DNA of 64,000 nucleotides from JAXMDS01 sp043777815. GTDB lineage: Bacteria; Pseudomonadota; Alphaproteobacteria; Rickettsiales; Rickettsiaceae. Both the position numbers and the translations under genes were made by a program. Location: assembly GCA_043777815.1 (NCBI GenBank), contig JAYWHH010000005.1, positions 19,848 to 83,847 of the forward strand. The letters run 5' to 3'. Every line of letters starts with the position of its first letter. The first letter of the stretch is position 1. This document shows, one piece after another, positions 9,176-17,898 of this stretch. Below the pieces are notes generated by a model. The model saw nothing but the letters and a program-made list of their open reading frames with translations, was not told the origin of the DNA and did not search any database.

Positions 9176-9232
9176 AACAATTTACAGGCATTAAAAGATG
9201 TAGAATTTTTAAAGCTTCTAGTAAAATAGAAG
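9176..9232 (+). pseudogene. Diverged duplicate of an internal rplO segment
   Basis: The stretch containing ttaaaagatgtagaattttt aligns with rplO around 8851-8905 (ttaaaagatgtaggactttt), and similarity extends on both sides over about 55 bases with substitutions and small gaps. It has stop codons and no reading frame of its own. I read it as a decayed partial copy; convergent AT-richness is possible but unlikely over this length. Confidence 0.5.
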
Positions 9233-9370
9233 ACTATCATTTTGATAAATAAAAATTAGTTTTAAACATCTAAAAAACCAATTCTTTTTGTGAAAAAACA
9301 ACTTTACTTCACCCAATTTCGTATTAATAATGCGATAGTAAGTTTTGTTATTTATATATATTTTCTGATA

Positions 9371-9514
9371 AATAAACTGCAACAACTTTTAGTTATTACA
9401 TTGAAACAATTTTCATTTATAAGCTTTACAAATCATCTAACAAATAAACTGCAACAACTTTTAGTTATTACATTGGAACAATCTTCAGTTATGAACTTTA
9501 TAAGTCAATAGAAA
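9371..9514. repeat. 72-bp tandem duplication
   Basis: Two units start with aataaactgcaacaactttt at 9371 and 9443. The first 33 bases are nearly identical and the rest is diverged. Confidence 0.85.
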
Positions 9515-9547
9515 GCTTTTAGCTATAAATTTCAGAGCTCACGCAGG

Positions 9548-10126
9548 TCAAATTAAGGACTCTATAAACTTCATGAACTCACGTAGGTCAGATTCAACTT
9601 CGTGCACTTTATTTGGTTGTCTTAAAAGATATGATGGGTGATATATAACGCCAGTTGGTATATTTTTGTAAAAAAGTATTTGCTTTCTTACTTCTTTAAA
9701 AGTACACGATTGATTGAATAATGATTCAAAAGACGTGGCCCCAATTAATAAAATAAACTTTGGTTTAGATATTTCTATCATTTTATCAATGTAAGGTCTA
9801 CAAAGCTCAATTTCACTAGGAAATGGCTTCCTATTATTAGGAGGTCTCCAAAATACAGAATTAGTTACATATAAATTATTATCACGAGTCAAGTCAAAGC
9901 CTGACAAAATCTTATTTAAAAGCTTTCCGCTGCGACCACAAAATGGTATACCGCGCATATCTTCCTCTTGCCCTGGAGCTTCTCCAATAGCAAAAACTTT
10001 TGGGCCAACAAAGCACCCTTGTCCAATTACAGAATTAGTTGCATTCTTAGCTATTTCGCATCCTTTAAAACTTTTTATTAAAGTGCTTAATTCATCCAAG
10101 GTAGATAATTCGGTTAATGATGACAT
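9548..10126 (-). CDS. Family 4-type uracil-DNA glycosylase
   Basis: A DNA repair glycosylase of the iron-sulfur UDG family (192 residues). It has the catalytic/uracil-binding motif GEAPGQEEDMRGIPFCGRSG, the VFWRPPNNRKPFPSE segment typical of alphaproteobacterial members, and ILLIGATS. The N-terminal cysteine lies in FKGCEIAKNATNSV, as in alphaproteobacterial homologues that have a single Cys here. There is no separate Ung in the window, so this may be the main uracil-removal enzyme. Confidence 0.88.
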   Translation of the reverse strand: MSSLTELSTLDELSTLIKSFKGCEIAKNATNSVIGQGCFVGPKVFAIGEAPGQEEDMRGIPFCGRSGKLLNKILSGFDLTRDNNLYVTNSVFWRPPNNRKPFPSEIELCRPYIDKMIEISKPKFILLIGATSFESLFNQSCTFKEVRKQILFYKNIPTGVIYHPSYLLRQPNKVHEVESDLREFMKFIESLI

Positions 10127-10484
10127 AATTGATTAATAATATAACTATTGTTAAATTATATAACACTCATATTTGATTGAAACCTAATGCAAATTTGAAG
10201 TATAATTAGTTTCGCAAAATGTTTATATAGCTTTAACTTCATTAAAAGAGAAATTTTTATCTTAGGAAGGGAAGCTAGAATTAATTTGATTATTATATGT
10301 AAAATATAGATTGTTTTTAAACCTATAGTATAATATTGAATGTAACCTGAAGTTGATATTTGTCCAAATGGTTAATTATATTTATTTAGTATCGTTTTTT
10401 GTATTCTTCTTTTTATTACTTAAAGATAAAATTCAAAAATCAATTCAAAAAAAGCGCAAAAAATAATTATTTATTTTGCAATGT
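10127..10484. other. Intergenic stretch, nothing certain
   Basis: About 360 bases between two minus-strand genes. Apart from a 32-codon frame with one membrane segment (10368-10466) I see no gene, tRNA or clear hairpin terminator. A TATAAT at 10201-10206 lacks a well-spaced -35. Confidence 0.4.
10368..10466 (+). CDS. Possible 32-residue single-span membrane peptide
   Basis: An ATG frame encodes a short peptide with one hydrophobic helix (IYLVSFFVFFFLLL, residues 5-18) followed by a strongly basic tail ending QKKRKK. This helix-plus-basic-tail design resembles CcmD and other tiny inner-membrane proteins, but length and sequence are too short to assign. No strong ribosome binding site is seen. 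It may be a chance frame in AT-rich DNA. Confidence 0.25.
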   Translation: MVNYIYLVSFFVFFFLLLKDKIQKSIQKKRKK

Positions 10485-11210
10485 CTAAAGCATGACTTCC
10501 TTTATTTCATTTGGTTTTAAGTCATTTAAATTATAAGGTCCATATTGAAACCTAATCAAGCGACTTACTAATAAGTCAAAATAACCAAATATTTTTCTAA
10601 TTTCTCGGTTCTTTCCCTCTGTTAATGATACTTGAATCCATAAATTCATACTGCTATATTTATGGTTTATAACATCTATATGATTACAGCTATCATGTAG
10701 AAAATTTATCATAATCGGTCCATAGTTAATAGAATTAATTCTAATTCCATTTTTTACTTTTGGTATAATCATATTTATCGTTTCGTATGGCTGATGCCCA
10801 TGAACTTTAACGTAGTAATTTCTAATTAAATTGCCTGGCATTTCTAACTCGCGAGCTATTTCTCCAGAGTTTGTAATTAACAATAGTCCCTCACTATTTA
10901 AATCTAATCTACCTACTGATATCAAGTGATTTAATCTAAGTTTAAATTTCAAATAATCAAAGACAGTAGGGCGGCCTTTTTCGTCATTATGGGACACGAC
11001 TAAGCCAACAGGCTTGTGATATAACCAAAGTTTTGTTTTGGGTATAACAATTGCTATATTGTCAACTGTCACCCTGTCTGACTCATAAACTTTGATACTC
11101 AAATTAGAAACAATGTTATTATTTACTTTAACCTTGCCGCTCAAGACGATTTTTTCAGATTGACGCCTTGATGCAACTCCCGCTGAGGCTAAGTAATGGC
11201 TGATACGCAT
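10485..11210 (-). CDS. rluB: 23S rRNA pseudouridine synthase RluB/RsuA family
   Basis: A 241-residue protein: an N-terminal S4 RNA-binding domain (MRISHYLASAGVASRRQSEK) followed by the RsuA/RluB-type synthase domain. The catalytic motif SVGRLDLNSEGLLLITN carries the nucleophilic Asp. The C-terminal TEGKNREIRKIFGYF motif is also diagnostic. RluB is favoured over RsuA because alphaproteobacteria usually have RluB, but the two are hard to separate by eye. Confidence 0.9.
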   Translation of the reverse strand: MRISHYLASAGVASRRQSEKIVLSGKVKVNNNIVSNLSIKVYESDRVTVDNIAIVIPKTKLWLYHKPVGLVVSHNDEKGRPTVFDYLKFKLRLNHLISVGRLDLNSEGLLLITNSGEIARELEMPGNLIRNYYVKVHGHQPYETINMIIPKVKNGIRINSINYGPIMINFLHDSCNHIDVINHKYSSMNLWIQVSLTEGKNREIRKIFGYFDLLVSRLIRFQYGPYNLNDLKPNEIKEVML

Positions 11211-11373
11211 TTCATTATATACATTTAACTTGTAATATATTTTACAAGATTGAATATAAAAATGTTATATAGAAAAATTGATATTTTTTATCAAAAAAGT
11301 TCATAAACTTTTATAAAATAAGATTTGATGCTTAAAATTTATCTAGTTTGCTTTTAATTACGCTAAAGCTCTT

Positions 11374-12507
11374 CTATACTTGACCAATTTTTTCTTCATT
11401 TTCAAGTTGCTTTAACAATAAATCATCTTCATCTAATGATTCATTATTTGATTCAGCGGAATTATCATTCGGATCATTTACTTCCAAGAGGTTGGAATTA
11501 TCTACAGAAAGTCTCATAATTTCATTTGATAATTCTTTAGCTAAGGCTTTATTATTTTTTAATAAAGTTCTTACATTTTCTTTGCCTTGCCCTAATTTTT
11601 CACCTTTGTATGAAAACCATGAGCCTGCTTTATCTATAATTTTGAATTTGATTCCTAAATCTATTATTTCACCCTCTCTAGAAAATCCATGACCATATAG
11701 AATATCAACTTCCACTTCTCTAAAAGGAGGGGCCACCTTGTTTTTTACTACTTTTATTCTGGTTAAATTGCCTATTACAGCCTCTTCTTTATTTTTAAGA
11801 GCTCCAATTCTTCTAATATCTAAACGCACTGAAGCGTAATATTTCAATGCATTTCCACCAGTTGTAGTTTCTGGACTACCAAACATGACGCCAATCTTCA
11901 TACGAATCTGGTTAATAAAAACTACAATAGCATTAGTTTTATTAATTGAAGATGTAAGTTTTCTTAACGCCTGACTCATTAATCGAGCCTGAAGTCCCAT
12001 GTGACTATCTCCCATTTCACCTTCTATTTCTGCCTTTGGAGTTAATGCTGCTACACTATCTATAATTACTAAATCTAAAGCGCCAGATCTAACAAGGGTA
12101 TCTGTAATTTCTAAAGCTTGTTCGCCATTATCAGGTTGTGAAATTATCAAATTTTGTACATCAACTCCTAATTTTGCGGCATAAGTTGGATCTAAGGCAT
12201 GTTCAGCATCTATAAAAGCACAAGTTCCTCCTTTCTTTTGAGCCTCAGCTATTAAGTGTAAAGTCAGCGTTGTCTTTCCAGAGCTTTCTGGACCAAATAT
12301 TTCTATGATTCTGCCTCTTGGAAAGCCTCCAATTCCTAATGCTATATCTAAGCCTAAAGAGCCACTAGGTATAAATTCTATATTAGTCAAAACTTTTCTT
12401 TGTCCTAATTTCATGATTGAGCCCTTGCCGTGACTTTTTTCGATTTGCGCCAATGCTTCTTCCAAAGATTTTTTTTTGGCCACTTCTGTAGCGTTATTTG
12501 TTGCCAT
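11374..12507 (-). CDS. recA: Recombinase RecA
   Basis: A 377-residue strand-exchange ATPase. It starts MATNNATEVAKKKSLEEALA at the ATG 12507, the usual alphaproteobacterial start; the frame upstream to 12558 adds unlikely residues. The Walker A motif GPESSGKTT, the DAEHALDP segment, Walker B LVIIDSVAAL, the QARLMSQALRKLT segment and loop L2 (GGNALKYYASVRLD) are intact. The acidic C-terminal tail is present. I did not see an SOS box upstream. Confidence 0.98.
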   Translation of the reverse strand: MATNNATEVAKKKSLEEALAQIEKSHGKGSIMKLGQRKVLTNIEFIPSGSLGLDIALGIGGFPRGRIIEIFGPESSGKTTLTLHLIAEAQKKGGTCAFIDAEHALDPTYAAKLGVDVQNLIISQPDNGEQALEITDTLVRSGALDLVIIDSVAALTPKAEIEGEMGDSHMGLQARLMSQALRKLTSSINKTNAIVVFINQIRMKIGVMFGSPETTTGGNALKYYASVRLDIRRIGALKNKEEAVIGNLTRIKVVKNKVAPPFREVEVDILYGHGFSREGEIIDLGIKFKIIDKAGSWFSYKGEKLGQGKENVRTLLKNNKALAKELSNEIMRLSVDNSNLLEVNDPNDNSAESNNESLDEDDLLLKQLENEEKIGQV

Positions 12508-12576
12508 AAACTGAATTTTAAAAATTAAAGTATATACTCGTGGAAGTTTAAATGTCAATAACCCAACTCAATGTCA

Positions 12577-13245
12577 TTATAATTCAATATTTTCGTAATT
12601 AGTGGGTTTAGCGGGTAAGGCTAAATGAAATGTTTTCCATATTCCAAAACTACTGCTAAATGTCAATAATCCAAAAATTATTAAAATAGATCCAAAAAAT
12701 TGCTTTATAATATTTAAAGCTTGTGTTGATAGTTTTAAACTGTCAAATAAAGTTATTCCAGTTAAAATAATCCACCATAAACTAGATCCGAGGCAAAAAC
12801 TAATTATTATGTGAATAAAACTATTAAAGTTATTAATATTTGAATTAATACATGCTAAAATTCCTATAAATCCAAAAAAAGCCATAATATTATTTGTATT
12901 TAATAAAAAAACTTTAACAACAGTTTTGTAATTAAGATTTTGTATTTTAATAGATTTTGAATTGATCAATGGATATGAAAATTCCTTTAGCCCTAAATAT
13001 GTTAAAAACAATCCTCCAAAAAATTCTAATAGTGAAGTATTATAAAACATTAGATATAAAACTTTGCTGAATCCTAAACTTGCAGATATCATGTATATCA
13101 AATCTGCCAAAACAAATCCAATTCCAACATATATTCCACCCTTAACGCCATTTTTTAAAGTCATTTCTATACATAATAAACTGGTAATATCAATAGAACC
13201 AGCTATAGCAAGTCCAATCAAAAATGATTTAAGTAAAATTAGCAT
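12577..13245 (-). CDS. LysE/RhtB-type amino-acid exporter
   Basis: A 222-residue membrane protein with about six hydrophobic segments. The N-terminus has the LysE-family pattern: GLAIAGSIDITSL followed by LKNGVKGGIYVGIGFVLADLIY, where most members have a P-G-P in the first segment; here it reads AGSID. Substrate cannot be predicted. It lies between recA and smpB on the same strand, about 70 bp from recA. Confidence 0.8.
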   Translation of the reverse strand: MLILLKSFLIGLAIAGSIDITSLLCIEMTLKNGVKGGIYVGIGFVLADLIYMISASLGFSKVLYLMFYNTSLLEFFGGLFLTYLGLKEFSYPLINSKSIKIQNLNYKTVVKVFLLNTNNIMAFFGFIGILACINSNINNFNSFIHIIISFCLGSSLWWIILTGITLFDSLKLSTQALNIIKQFFGSILIIFGLLTFSSSFGIWKTFHLALPAKPTNYENIEL

Positions 13246-13303
13246 ATATTTAATATCAAAACAATGTTTGAAAGTTTCAATTATTCAATTTTTACACGAT
13301 GGT

Positions 13304-13774
13304 TTATGTTTTAGACATGTTTCTATATATTCTTAGCTTATCTTTTTTCCATTCTTTCTCTTTTATTGCTCTTCTTTTATCAAATAATTTTTTACCAATT
13401 GCTAATCCAATTCTTACTTTAATCAAGCTTTCCTTGAAATATACCAACAGAGGTATTATGGTGTATGAAGCTGTTTTTAATTTATTTTTGAAATTTATTA
13501 TTTCTTTTTTATGCATCAAAAGCTTTCTATCTCTTTTAGCTTGATAAGGTTCAAAAGCAGGCATTTCTTTTATATGGCTATTAACCAAATAACACTCATT
13601 GTTATATATTTTCACGTAACTTTCATTAACGCTCATCCCAAAATTTCTTATAGACTTAACTTCAGCACCCTTTAAAACCACCCCTACTTCTAATGTTGTT
13701 TTAATGTCATAATTAAAATTAGCTTTTCTATTGGTAGCAATGGTCACATTAGATTGAGTTTTTAGCTTAGACAT
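13304..13774 (-). CDS. smpB: SsrA-binding protein SmpB
   Basis: The obligate partner of tmRNA in ribosome rescue; the ssrA gene is in this window at 26331. The 156 residues show the family motifs NRKANFNYDI, GVVLKGAEVKSIR, VNSHIKEMPAFE, RDRKLLMHKKEI, KLKTASYTIIPL and the basic C-terminal tail with DKRRAIKEKEWKK. Length is normal. Confidence 0.97.
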   Translation of the reverse strand: MSKLKTQSNVTIATNRKANFNYDIKTTLEVGVVLKGAEVKSIRNFGMSVNESYVKIYNNECYLVNSHIKEMPAFEPYQAKRDRKLLMHKKEIINFKNKLKTASYTIIPLLVYFKESLIKVRIGLAIGKKLFDKRRAIKEKEWKKDKLRIYRNMSKT

Positions 13775-13894
13775 TTTTGCTGTAACGATTAGTTATCCTA
13801 AAGACAAATATTAATCTTGATTTCATATGGATTATTATAACCTAATTTAACCTAAAGCTTATAGTAGAATATTTGAAAAGTAAGTAAAATATAT

Positions 13895-14158
13895 ATGATC
13901 GCTATTTCTATTTGGCTTATAGTCATTTTAACTTTAATAATGCTGGTGAATTGCCATAAAATAGAAGATGTATTGATTCTAATGCACAATTGTAGCTTGG
14001 TTGATGTCAATTCAATAGGAATTTTGAGTGTTGGCATTATTTTAAGTATGTTGCCAAATGTTGAATGGACTTTGATTGTAAAATTATTTTGTTTGATCGT
14101 ATTAAACAGCTTATCCAGCACTTTAATCACCAGTAAAATTGCATGTAATGAACTTTAA
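13895..14158 (+). CDS. MnhG/PhaG-like antiporter subunit, probable remnant
   Basis: An 87-residue protein with two or three hydrophobic helices. The spacing and residues of IEDVLILMHNCSLVDVNSIG and the final LNSLSSTLITSKIA resemble subunit G of multisubunit Na+/H+ antiporters (the pattern DxYTRLHAATKASTLG ... TAPVAAHALARAA), but identity is low. The other subunits are missing nearby; a truncated MnhB-like frame lies at 17895. A single G subunit cannot form an antiporter, so this is either a relic or has partners elsewhere. Confidence 0.45.
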   Translation: MIAISIWLIVILTLIMLVNCHKIEDVLILMHNCSLVDVNSIGILSVGIILSMLPNVEWTLIVKLFCLIVLNSLSSTLITSKIACNEL

Positions 14159-14470
14159 CTTAAGTCAAAAGCTAAGTTATGTATTTAGCATTTTAAATAA
14201 AAAAAATTTTCAATTGTGAGAATTTCATTTGCTAGTTTAGTGTTTTTTAAAAAAATTATTCAAATTGATCTAATATGCTGTTCAAGCTTTAGTAATTTAT
14301 CTAATATGTTATTCAAACTTTAATAACATATATAAAAGCAATCAATATCTTGTTCCTTAAATAATCAGTATCTTACAATTTGGCGTATTTTAAATATTTT
14401 CTAAAATCAGAAAAATATTTAAAAAGGCTTGGTATTTGATTTGCGTCATGATATAATTAATTTATTACTT
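14159..14470. other. Gene-free spacer with a 31-bp tandem duplication
   Basis: About 310 bases with no credible gene. Two 31-bp units (ctaatatg... at 14270-14300 and 14301-14331) are adjacent and about 80% alike. The tRNA-Lys promoter is at the right end. Confidence 0.55.
14429..14457 (+). promoter_or_regulatory. Promoter of tRNA-Lys
   Basis: TTGGTA at 14429-14434, a 17-bp spacer and a perfect TATAAT at 14452-14457, about 13 bp before the mature tRNA. Confidence 0.65.
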
Positions 14471-14542
14471 GACTTGGTAGCTCAGCGGTAGAGCAATCGC
14501 CTTTTAAGCGATCTGTCGTGGGTTCGATCCCCACCCAGGTTA
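14471..14542 (+). tRNA. tRNA-Lys (UUU)
   Basis: A cloverleaf with acceptor GACTTGG/CCAGGTT, D-arm GCTC/GAGC, anticodon stem ATCGC/GCGAT around the loop CTTTTAA (anticodon UUU), T-arm GTGGG/CCCAC and discriminator A. CCA is not encoded. The first acceptor pair is G-U. Confidence 0.95.
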
Positions 14543-14574
14543 CGAAATTCAATTATACTCATGAGCTTAATAAC

Positions 14575-14665
14575 TCATAAAATCGTAGATTTATTCCATA
14601 GGTTCTAAATCATCAAAAAGTAGATTTGTTCTACAGATTCTAAATCATCAAAAAGTAGATTTTTT
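14575..14665. repeat. 35-bp tandem repeat next to the ygfZ 3' end
   Basis: About 2.7 copies of a 35-bp unit (ttctaaatcatcaaaaagta...) starting at 14603 and 14638, with a more diverged partial copy before them. The array ends at the ygfZ stop region. Confidence 0.8.
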
Positions 14666-14667
14666 AT

Positions 14668-15903
14668 CTATTCTTTTATAGATATAAGTTTATCTTTAAG
14701 CTTTAAATATTTAGTTTTATAAGTATTTAGATTGTTTATTGCTATATTGTGATCTACAGTCACTTGATTATCAATCAAACTTATACTATATGAAGCAATA
14801 TCAGGTGACTTTGCATTAGAATCATCTTCTTTGTAAGCTATATCAATTTTACATAAACCTAAAAGCAATAATTGATTTGAATCAACTAAAAATATTGATG
14901 TAACTGTTCCAATTTCCACCAAATTATCGCCTACAAGAATATAAATTTTTAAATTGGTTGACTGTGCTCGATTTAAATTAGGGTCTAAATCTAAAAAATC
15001 TATATATGAAATATCTATACCAGAAAAATCTAATATGAACTTTTTAATCACATACTTTTTACTAGATCTATTAGACATGGCAATTACTTCTTGCCCTATA
15101 TAGCATCCTTTATTTTCACTAAAACAATAATCCATACCAAATTTTGGAATGAAACTTTTTTCATTTAAATCTATATAATCAATAATTTGATATTGATATT
15201 TATCATATAAATACTCTAAATTAGAATTAATAACCATGTCTGTTATTAGATTTTTATTTGTATTTTGGCTATCATGTAAGCCTGTAAACAAGTTAGTATT
15301 AAAATGATTTATTGACTCATAAATGAATTTTTCCTGTTGTTTAATTAATATATCATCTACATATAGAGTTTTATTAATCGCCGCAGTTTCATCAATCACC
15401 GTAGTTTCATCAATCGTTTCTATAACTTTTTTATCACTCATATCCACTTTGACTACCATTCTATAGCCTAAACACGGATGTCTGAGATCTTTATTACAAT
15501 AAATTACATCACCTAAACGCGATATATTTCTATTATTTTTTAAATGATCATTGAATAGTTTAGATTCGCTAAATGAATCTATATGACAATTAAAATATTT
15601 AAGTACTTCAAGATTTTTAGTATATAAAACTAAATAATTAGTATCTAGTATTTCTAAATTTAATCCTATTTTATATAAATTTATCTTTTTTTTAAAAACT
15701 TCTACTAGTTTATCTGGAACTTCAATAAAAATTCTTTTTTCGGCTTTAAAAATAAACATTTCTGCGATAAATCTAGCTTGATTGGTCATAAGAAGACCAT
15801 AGCAGTATTTCTGTTTCATTACATCATTAGTAATTAACCTTTGAAATAGCTGTATAACTTCTAGCATTTGAGTAGATACTAGCTCTAAGACTTTGAATTG
15901 CAT
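14668..15903 (-). CDS. ygfZ: Folate-binding YgfZ/GcvT-like Fe-S protein
   Basis: YgfZ uses folate and supports iron-sulfur enzyme activity. The diagnostic motif KGCYIGQEVIAM with its Cys and GQE is present near residues 265-276. Homologues are around 270-330 residues; this one is 411, with extra low-complexity stretches such as the ETTVIDETAAINKT segment near residue 165. The start METS-type alternatives are absent, so the ATG at 15903 is used. The neighbouring maf is divergent, 68 bp away. Confidence 0.85.
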   Translation of the reverse strand: MQFKVLELVSTQMLEVIQLFQRLITNDVMKQKYCYGLLMTNQARFIAEMFIFKAEKRIFIEVPDKLVEVFKKKINLYKIGLNLEILDTNYLVLYTKNLEVLKYFNCHIDSFSESKLFNDHLKNNRNISRLGDVIYCNKDLRHPCLGYRMVVKVDMSDKKVIETIDETTVIDETAAINKTLYVDDILIKQQEKFIYESINHFNTNLFTGLHDSQNTNKNLITDMVINSNLEYLYDKYQYQIIDYIDLNEKSFIPKFGMDYCFSENKGCYIGQEVIAMSNRSSKKYVIKKFILDFSGIDISYIDFLDLDPNLNRAQSTNLKIYILVGDNLVEIGTVTSIFLVDSNQLLLLGLCKIDIAYKEDDSNAKSPDIASYSISLIDNQVTVDHNIAINNLNTYKTKYLKLKDKLISIKE

Positions 15904-15971
15904 AAGATTTTTCTTAATCTGATATCATCATGTGTGATATTATCATGTATTAACAAATTAATGTATATAGT

Positions 15972-16811
15972 TTGGACAACTTTATTAACGAATCACAAAA
16001 ATTTACTCCAAAACAAACTTTAGTATTTGGCTCTAGTTCAAATGCTAAACTAAATATAATTAAAAAATTTAAAATCTTTCCAGACATTATAATCAATCCA
16101 GATATAGATGAATCTCGCATAAAACATGAAACTCCAATGAATTTGTCTAAAAGATTGGCTTTGCAAAAAGGAATAATAACTTTAAAGAAAGTGATTGAGC
16201 AATTTCATGCTCAACAAAACAAAGGAATTGAAAATATATCAAGCGACAATAAATTTAATAACAATACACACAATCTTCTCAGTGATATATTTATTTTGTC
16301 ATTTGACTCAGTTGTATCTGTAGGCACCAGAGTTCTTGAAAAATCAAGCACAAAAGAAATAATGAAAGATAATTTGGAATTACTTTCTGGAAAAAGTCAT
16401 AGAGTACTTAGTGGCTTCAACATAATGAAAGTAGAATTGAAAAATCTTGATAAACTATTGGATTTGTGTTGCAATTTATTCAATGAATTCGAAACTATAA
16501 AAATTTTAGAACCCAAATTAGGATTGACAAAACTCAATTCAATAATAAATAATTTAAAATACATCCATCAAGGCATAAAAATAATTAATAAATGCATAGT
16601 AACACAAGTAAAGTTTAAGAGGCTTGATGAAAAAGAGATAGAAAGATACATTAGTATCAATGAAGCTTCATTTCATTATTCAGTTTATCAATCAGAAAAT
16701 TATGGAATGAGATTTATTAAATCTATCAATGGCTCTACGTCTGGCTTGCAGGGTTTACCACTATGTGAAGTAATTAACTCTTTAGAATCTATAGGCTATC
16801 GAATAATATAA
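15972..16811 (+). CDS. maf: Maf-family nucleotide pyrophosphatase, divergent
   Basis: Maf proteins hydrolyse non-canonical or modified nucleoside triphosphates. Conserved features are the N-terminal VFGSSSNAKLNIIKKF (standard SxSPRRxELL, with the arginines replaced), PDIDESRIKHETP, the catalytic-Asp segment LSFDSVV and LLSGKSHRVLSG. The C-terminal INGSTSGLQGLPL also fits. At 279 residues it is some 80 longer than usual, owing to inserts near residues 75-95 and 165-215. The usual KAGGYxIQG reads HYSVYQSEN. Activity is therefore uncertain. No in-frame ATG is near the start, so the TTG at 15972 is the likely initiator. Confidence 0.8.
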   Translation: MDNFINESQKFTPKQTLVFGSSSNAKLNIIKKFKIFPDIIINPDIDESRIKHETPMNLSKRLALQKGIITLKKVIEQFHAQQNKGIENISSDNKFNNNTHNLLSDIFILSFDSVVSVGTRVLEKSSTKEIMKDNLELLSGKSHRVLSGFNIMKVELKNLDKLLDLCCNLFNEFETIKILEPKLGLTKLNSIINNLKYIHQGIKIINKCIVTQVKFKRLDEKEIERYISINEASFHYSVYQSENYGMRFIKSINGSTSGLQGLPLCEVINSLESIGYRII

Positions 16812-16932
16812 AACTTATTTTTATATATCAATTAAATTGAACTTTAAAAAATAATTTTTTAAACATCAAATCTTTATGAAATACGATATAAATTTTATTT
16901 TTACTATTTTAATTTTAAAATAAACTAAATTT

Positions 16933-16974
16933 GAGACTTGTGAAACTTTTGAGACTTTTGAAACTTTTCAGACT
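16933..16974. repeat. 18-bp tandem repeat upstream of the secreted protein gene
   Basis: The unit gagacttgtgaaactttt repeats with one change at 16951, and a short third copy follows. It lies in the 329-base gene-free spacer 16812-17139, in which I see nothing else. Confidence 0.7.
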
Positions 16975-17139
16975 AAGGTATATATAAAAATAGAATTTTA
17001 AGTCATGAGAATAAAATTCCCAATCTTATAAATCGCACAAATGAAAGCTTCAATCTTAAATTGAAAAATATCTCAAAAACTATTTTTTAGCATGAAATAT
17101 CAGGTGTATAATTACAATATATTTAACAATAAGACTGTT

Positions 17140-17898
17140 ATGAACTTTTTTCAAAGCTTCAAAATTAAAAATCTTTTCATAGCTTTATTAGCTTGTGCAC
17201 ATGTTAATAACATCGCATGCGCTAATAATCTTCATGATGTCGCAGAAGACATTATGCAAACTCCAATTACTGCAAATCAAATAGTTGAGCACCAAGTTAC
17301 AAATCCAAAACCACAGATTAAACAAGTTACAGTCACTCATGCGCCTCAAGCTGATATAGAAATGAAGAGTGAGGAAAGTATAGAGCATCACGATTCAAAA
17401 ATTGCTAAACAAATTTTAAATCTACAAAAAGCTCAAGAGCAAATTAAGAAACATGAGGAATTTATGACCAGTTTACCAGAAACAGTAAAAAAAGAGCTAG
17501 AAATATTTGCCACAAAGATGCAGCAAATTATTTCTCAAAGAAAAGATTTGGAATCTAAACTATCTAATCAGGCTAAAGAGTTTTTTATTAAAGATCGTCA
17601 ATATAAATCCAAAATAGCATTAATTTCTTATTCTAAAACTGAAGATAAATTGTCTAATATAAAAGAAATGATTATGGAATATAAAAATTTTCTTCAAACA
17701 GTCCCGCAAAATGTAAAAGATGATATAGATGAATATAGATCTAAAAGTTCCGAATTGTATAAAATTAAAACTGAGAGTTTGAATATTTTATCATCTAAGG
17801 CTAAGGGGGCTTTAAAAAGAGATCGTATAATTAGAAAAATCGTTGGACAAACTGTTAATGGTAAAACTAATAAATATTCATCTAAGAACAAAAAATGA
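17140..17898 (+). CDS. Secreted coiled-coil protein with a duplicated domain, unknown function
   Basis: The ATG at 17140 gives a classical signal peptide (MNFFQSFKIKNLFIALLACA, then cleavage after NIACA). The frame extends to 17092, but that would bury the signal. The mature protein of about 225 residues is charged and helical. Two segments are diverged copies of one another: FMTSLPETVKKELEIF...KDRQYKSKI and FLQTVPQNVKDDIDEY...RDRIIRKI, each about 50-55 residues and about 80 residues apart. The tail is basic. I recognise no family; a periplasmic or exported helical protein is inferred. Its stop overlaps the mnhB-like frame (ATGA). Confidence 0.65.
   Translation: MNFFQSFKIKNLFIALLACAHVNNIACANNLHDVAEDIMQTPITANQIVEHQVTNPKPQIKQVTVTHAPQADIEMKSEESIEHHDSKIAKQILNLQKAQEQIKKHEEFMTSLPETVKKELEIFATKMQQIISQRKDLESKLSNQAKEFFIKDRQYKSKIALISYSKTEDKLSNIKEMIMEYKNFLQTVPQNVKDDIDEYRSKSSELYKIKTESLNILSSKAKGALKRDRIIRKIVGQTVNGKTNKYSSKNKK

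Larger units (their letters stand above)
9083..9547. other. Gene-free stretch with a decayed rplO copy and a 72-bp repeat
   Basis: About 465 bases with no supportable gene. It contains a diverged copy of an internal rplO segment (9176-9232) and two tandem 72-bp units (9371-9514). A 73-codon frame across the repeats is explained by the duplication. Confidence 0.6.

Noticed and set aside
9290..9511. 73-codon frame with two similar halves
   Set aside because: It is simply the 72-bp noncoding duplication read in an open frame; no start context, no protein-like composition.
13852..14130. Minus-strand 92-codon frame opposite the MnhG-like gene
   Set aside because: The plus frame has better membrane-protein character and subunit G similarity.
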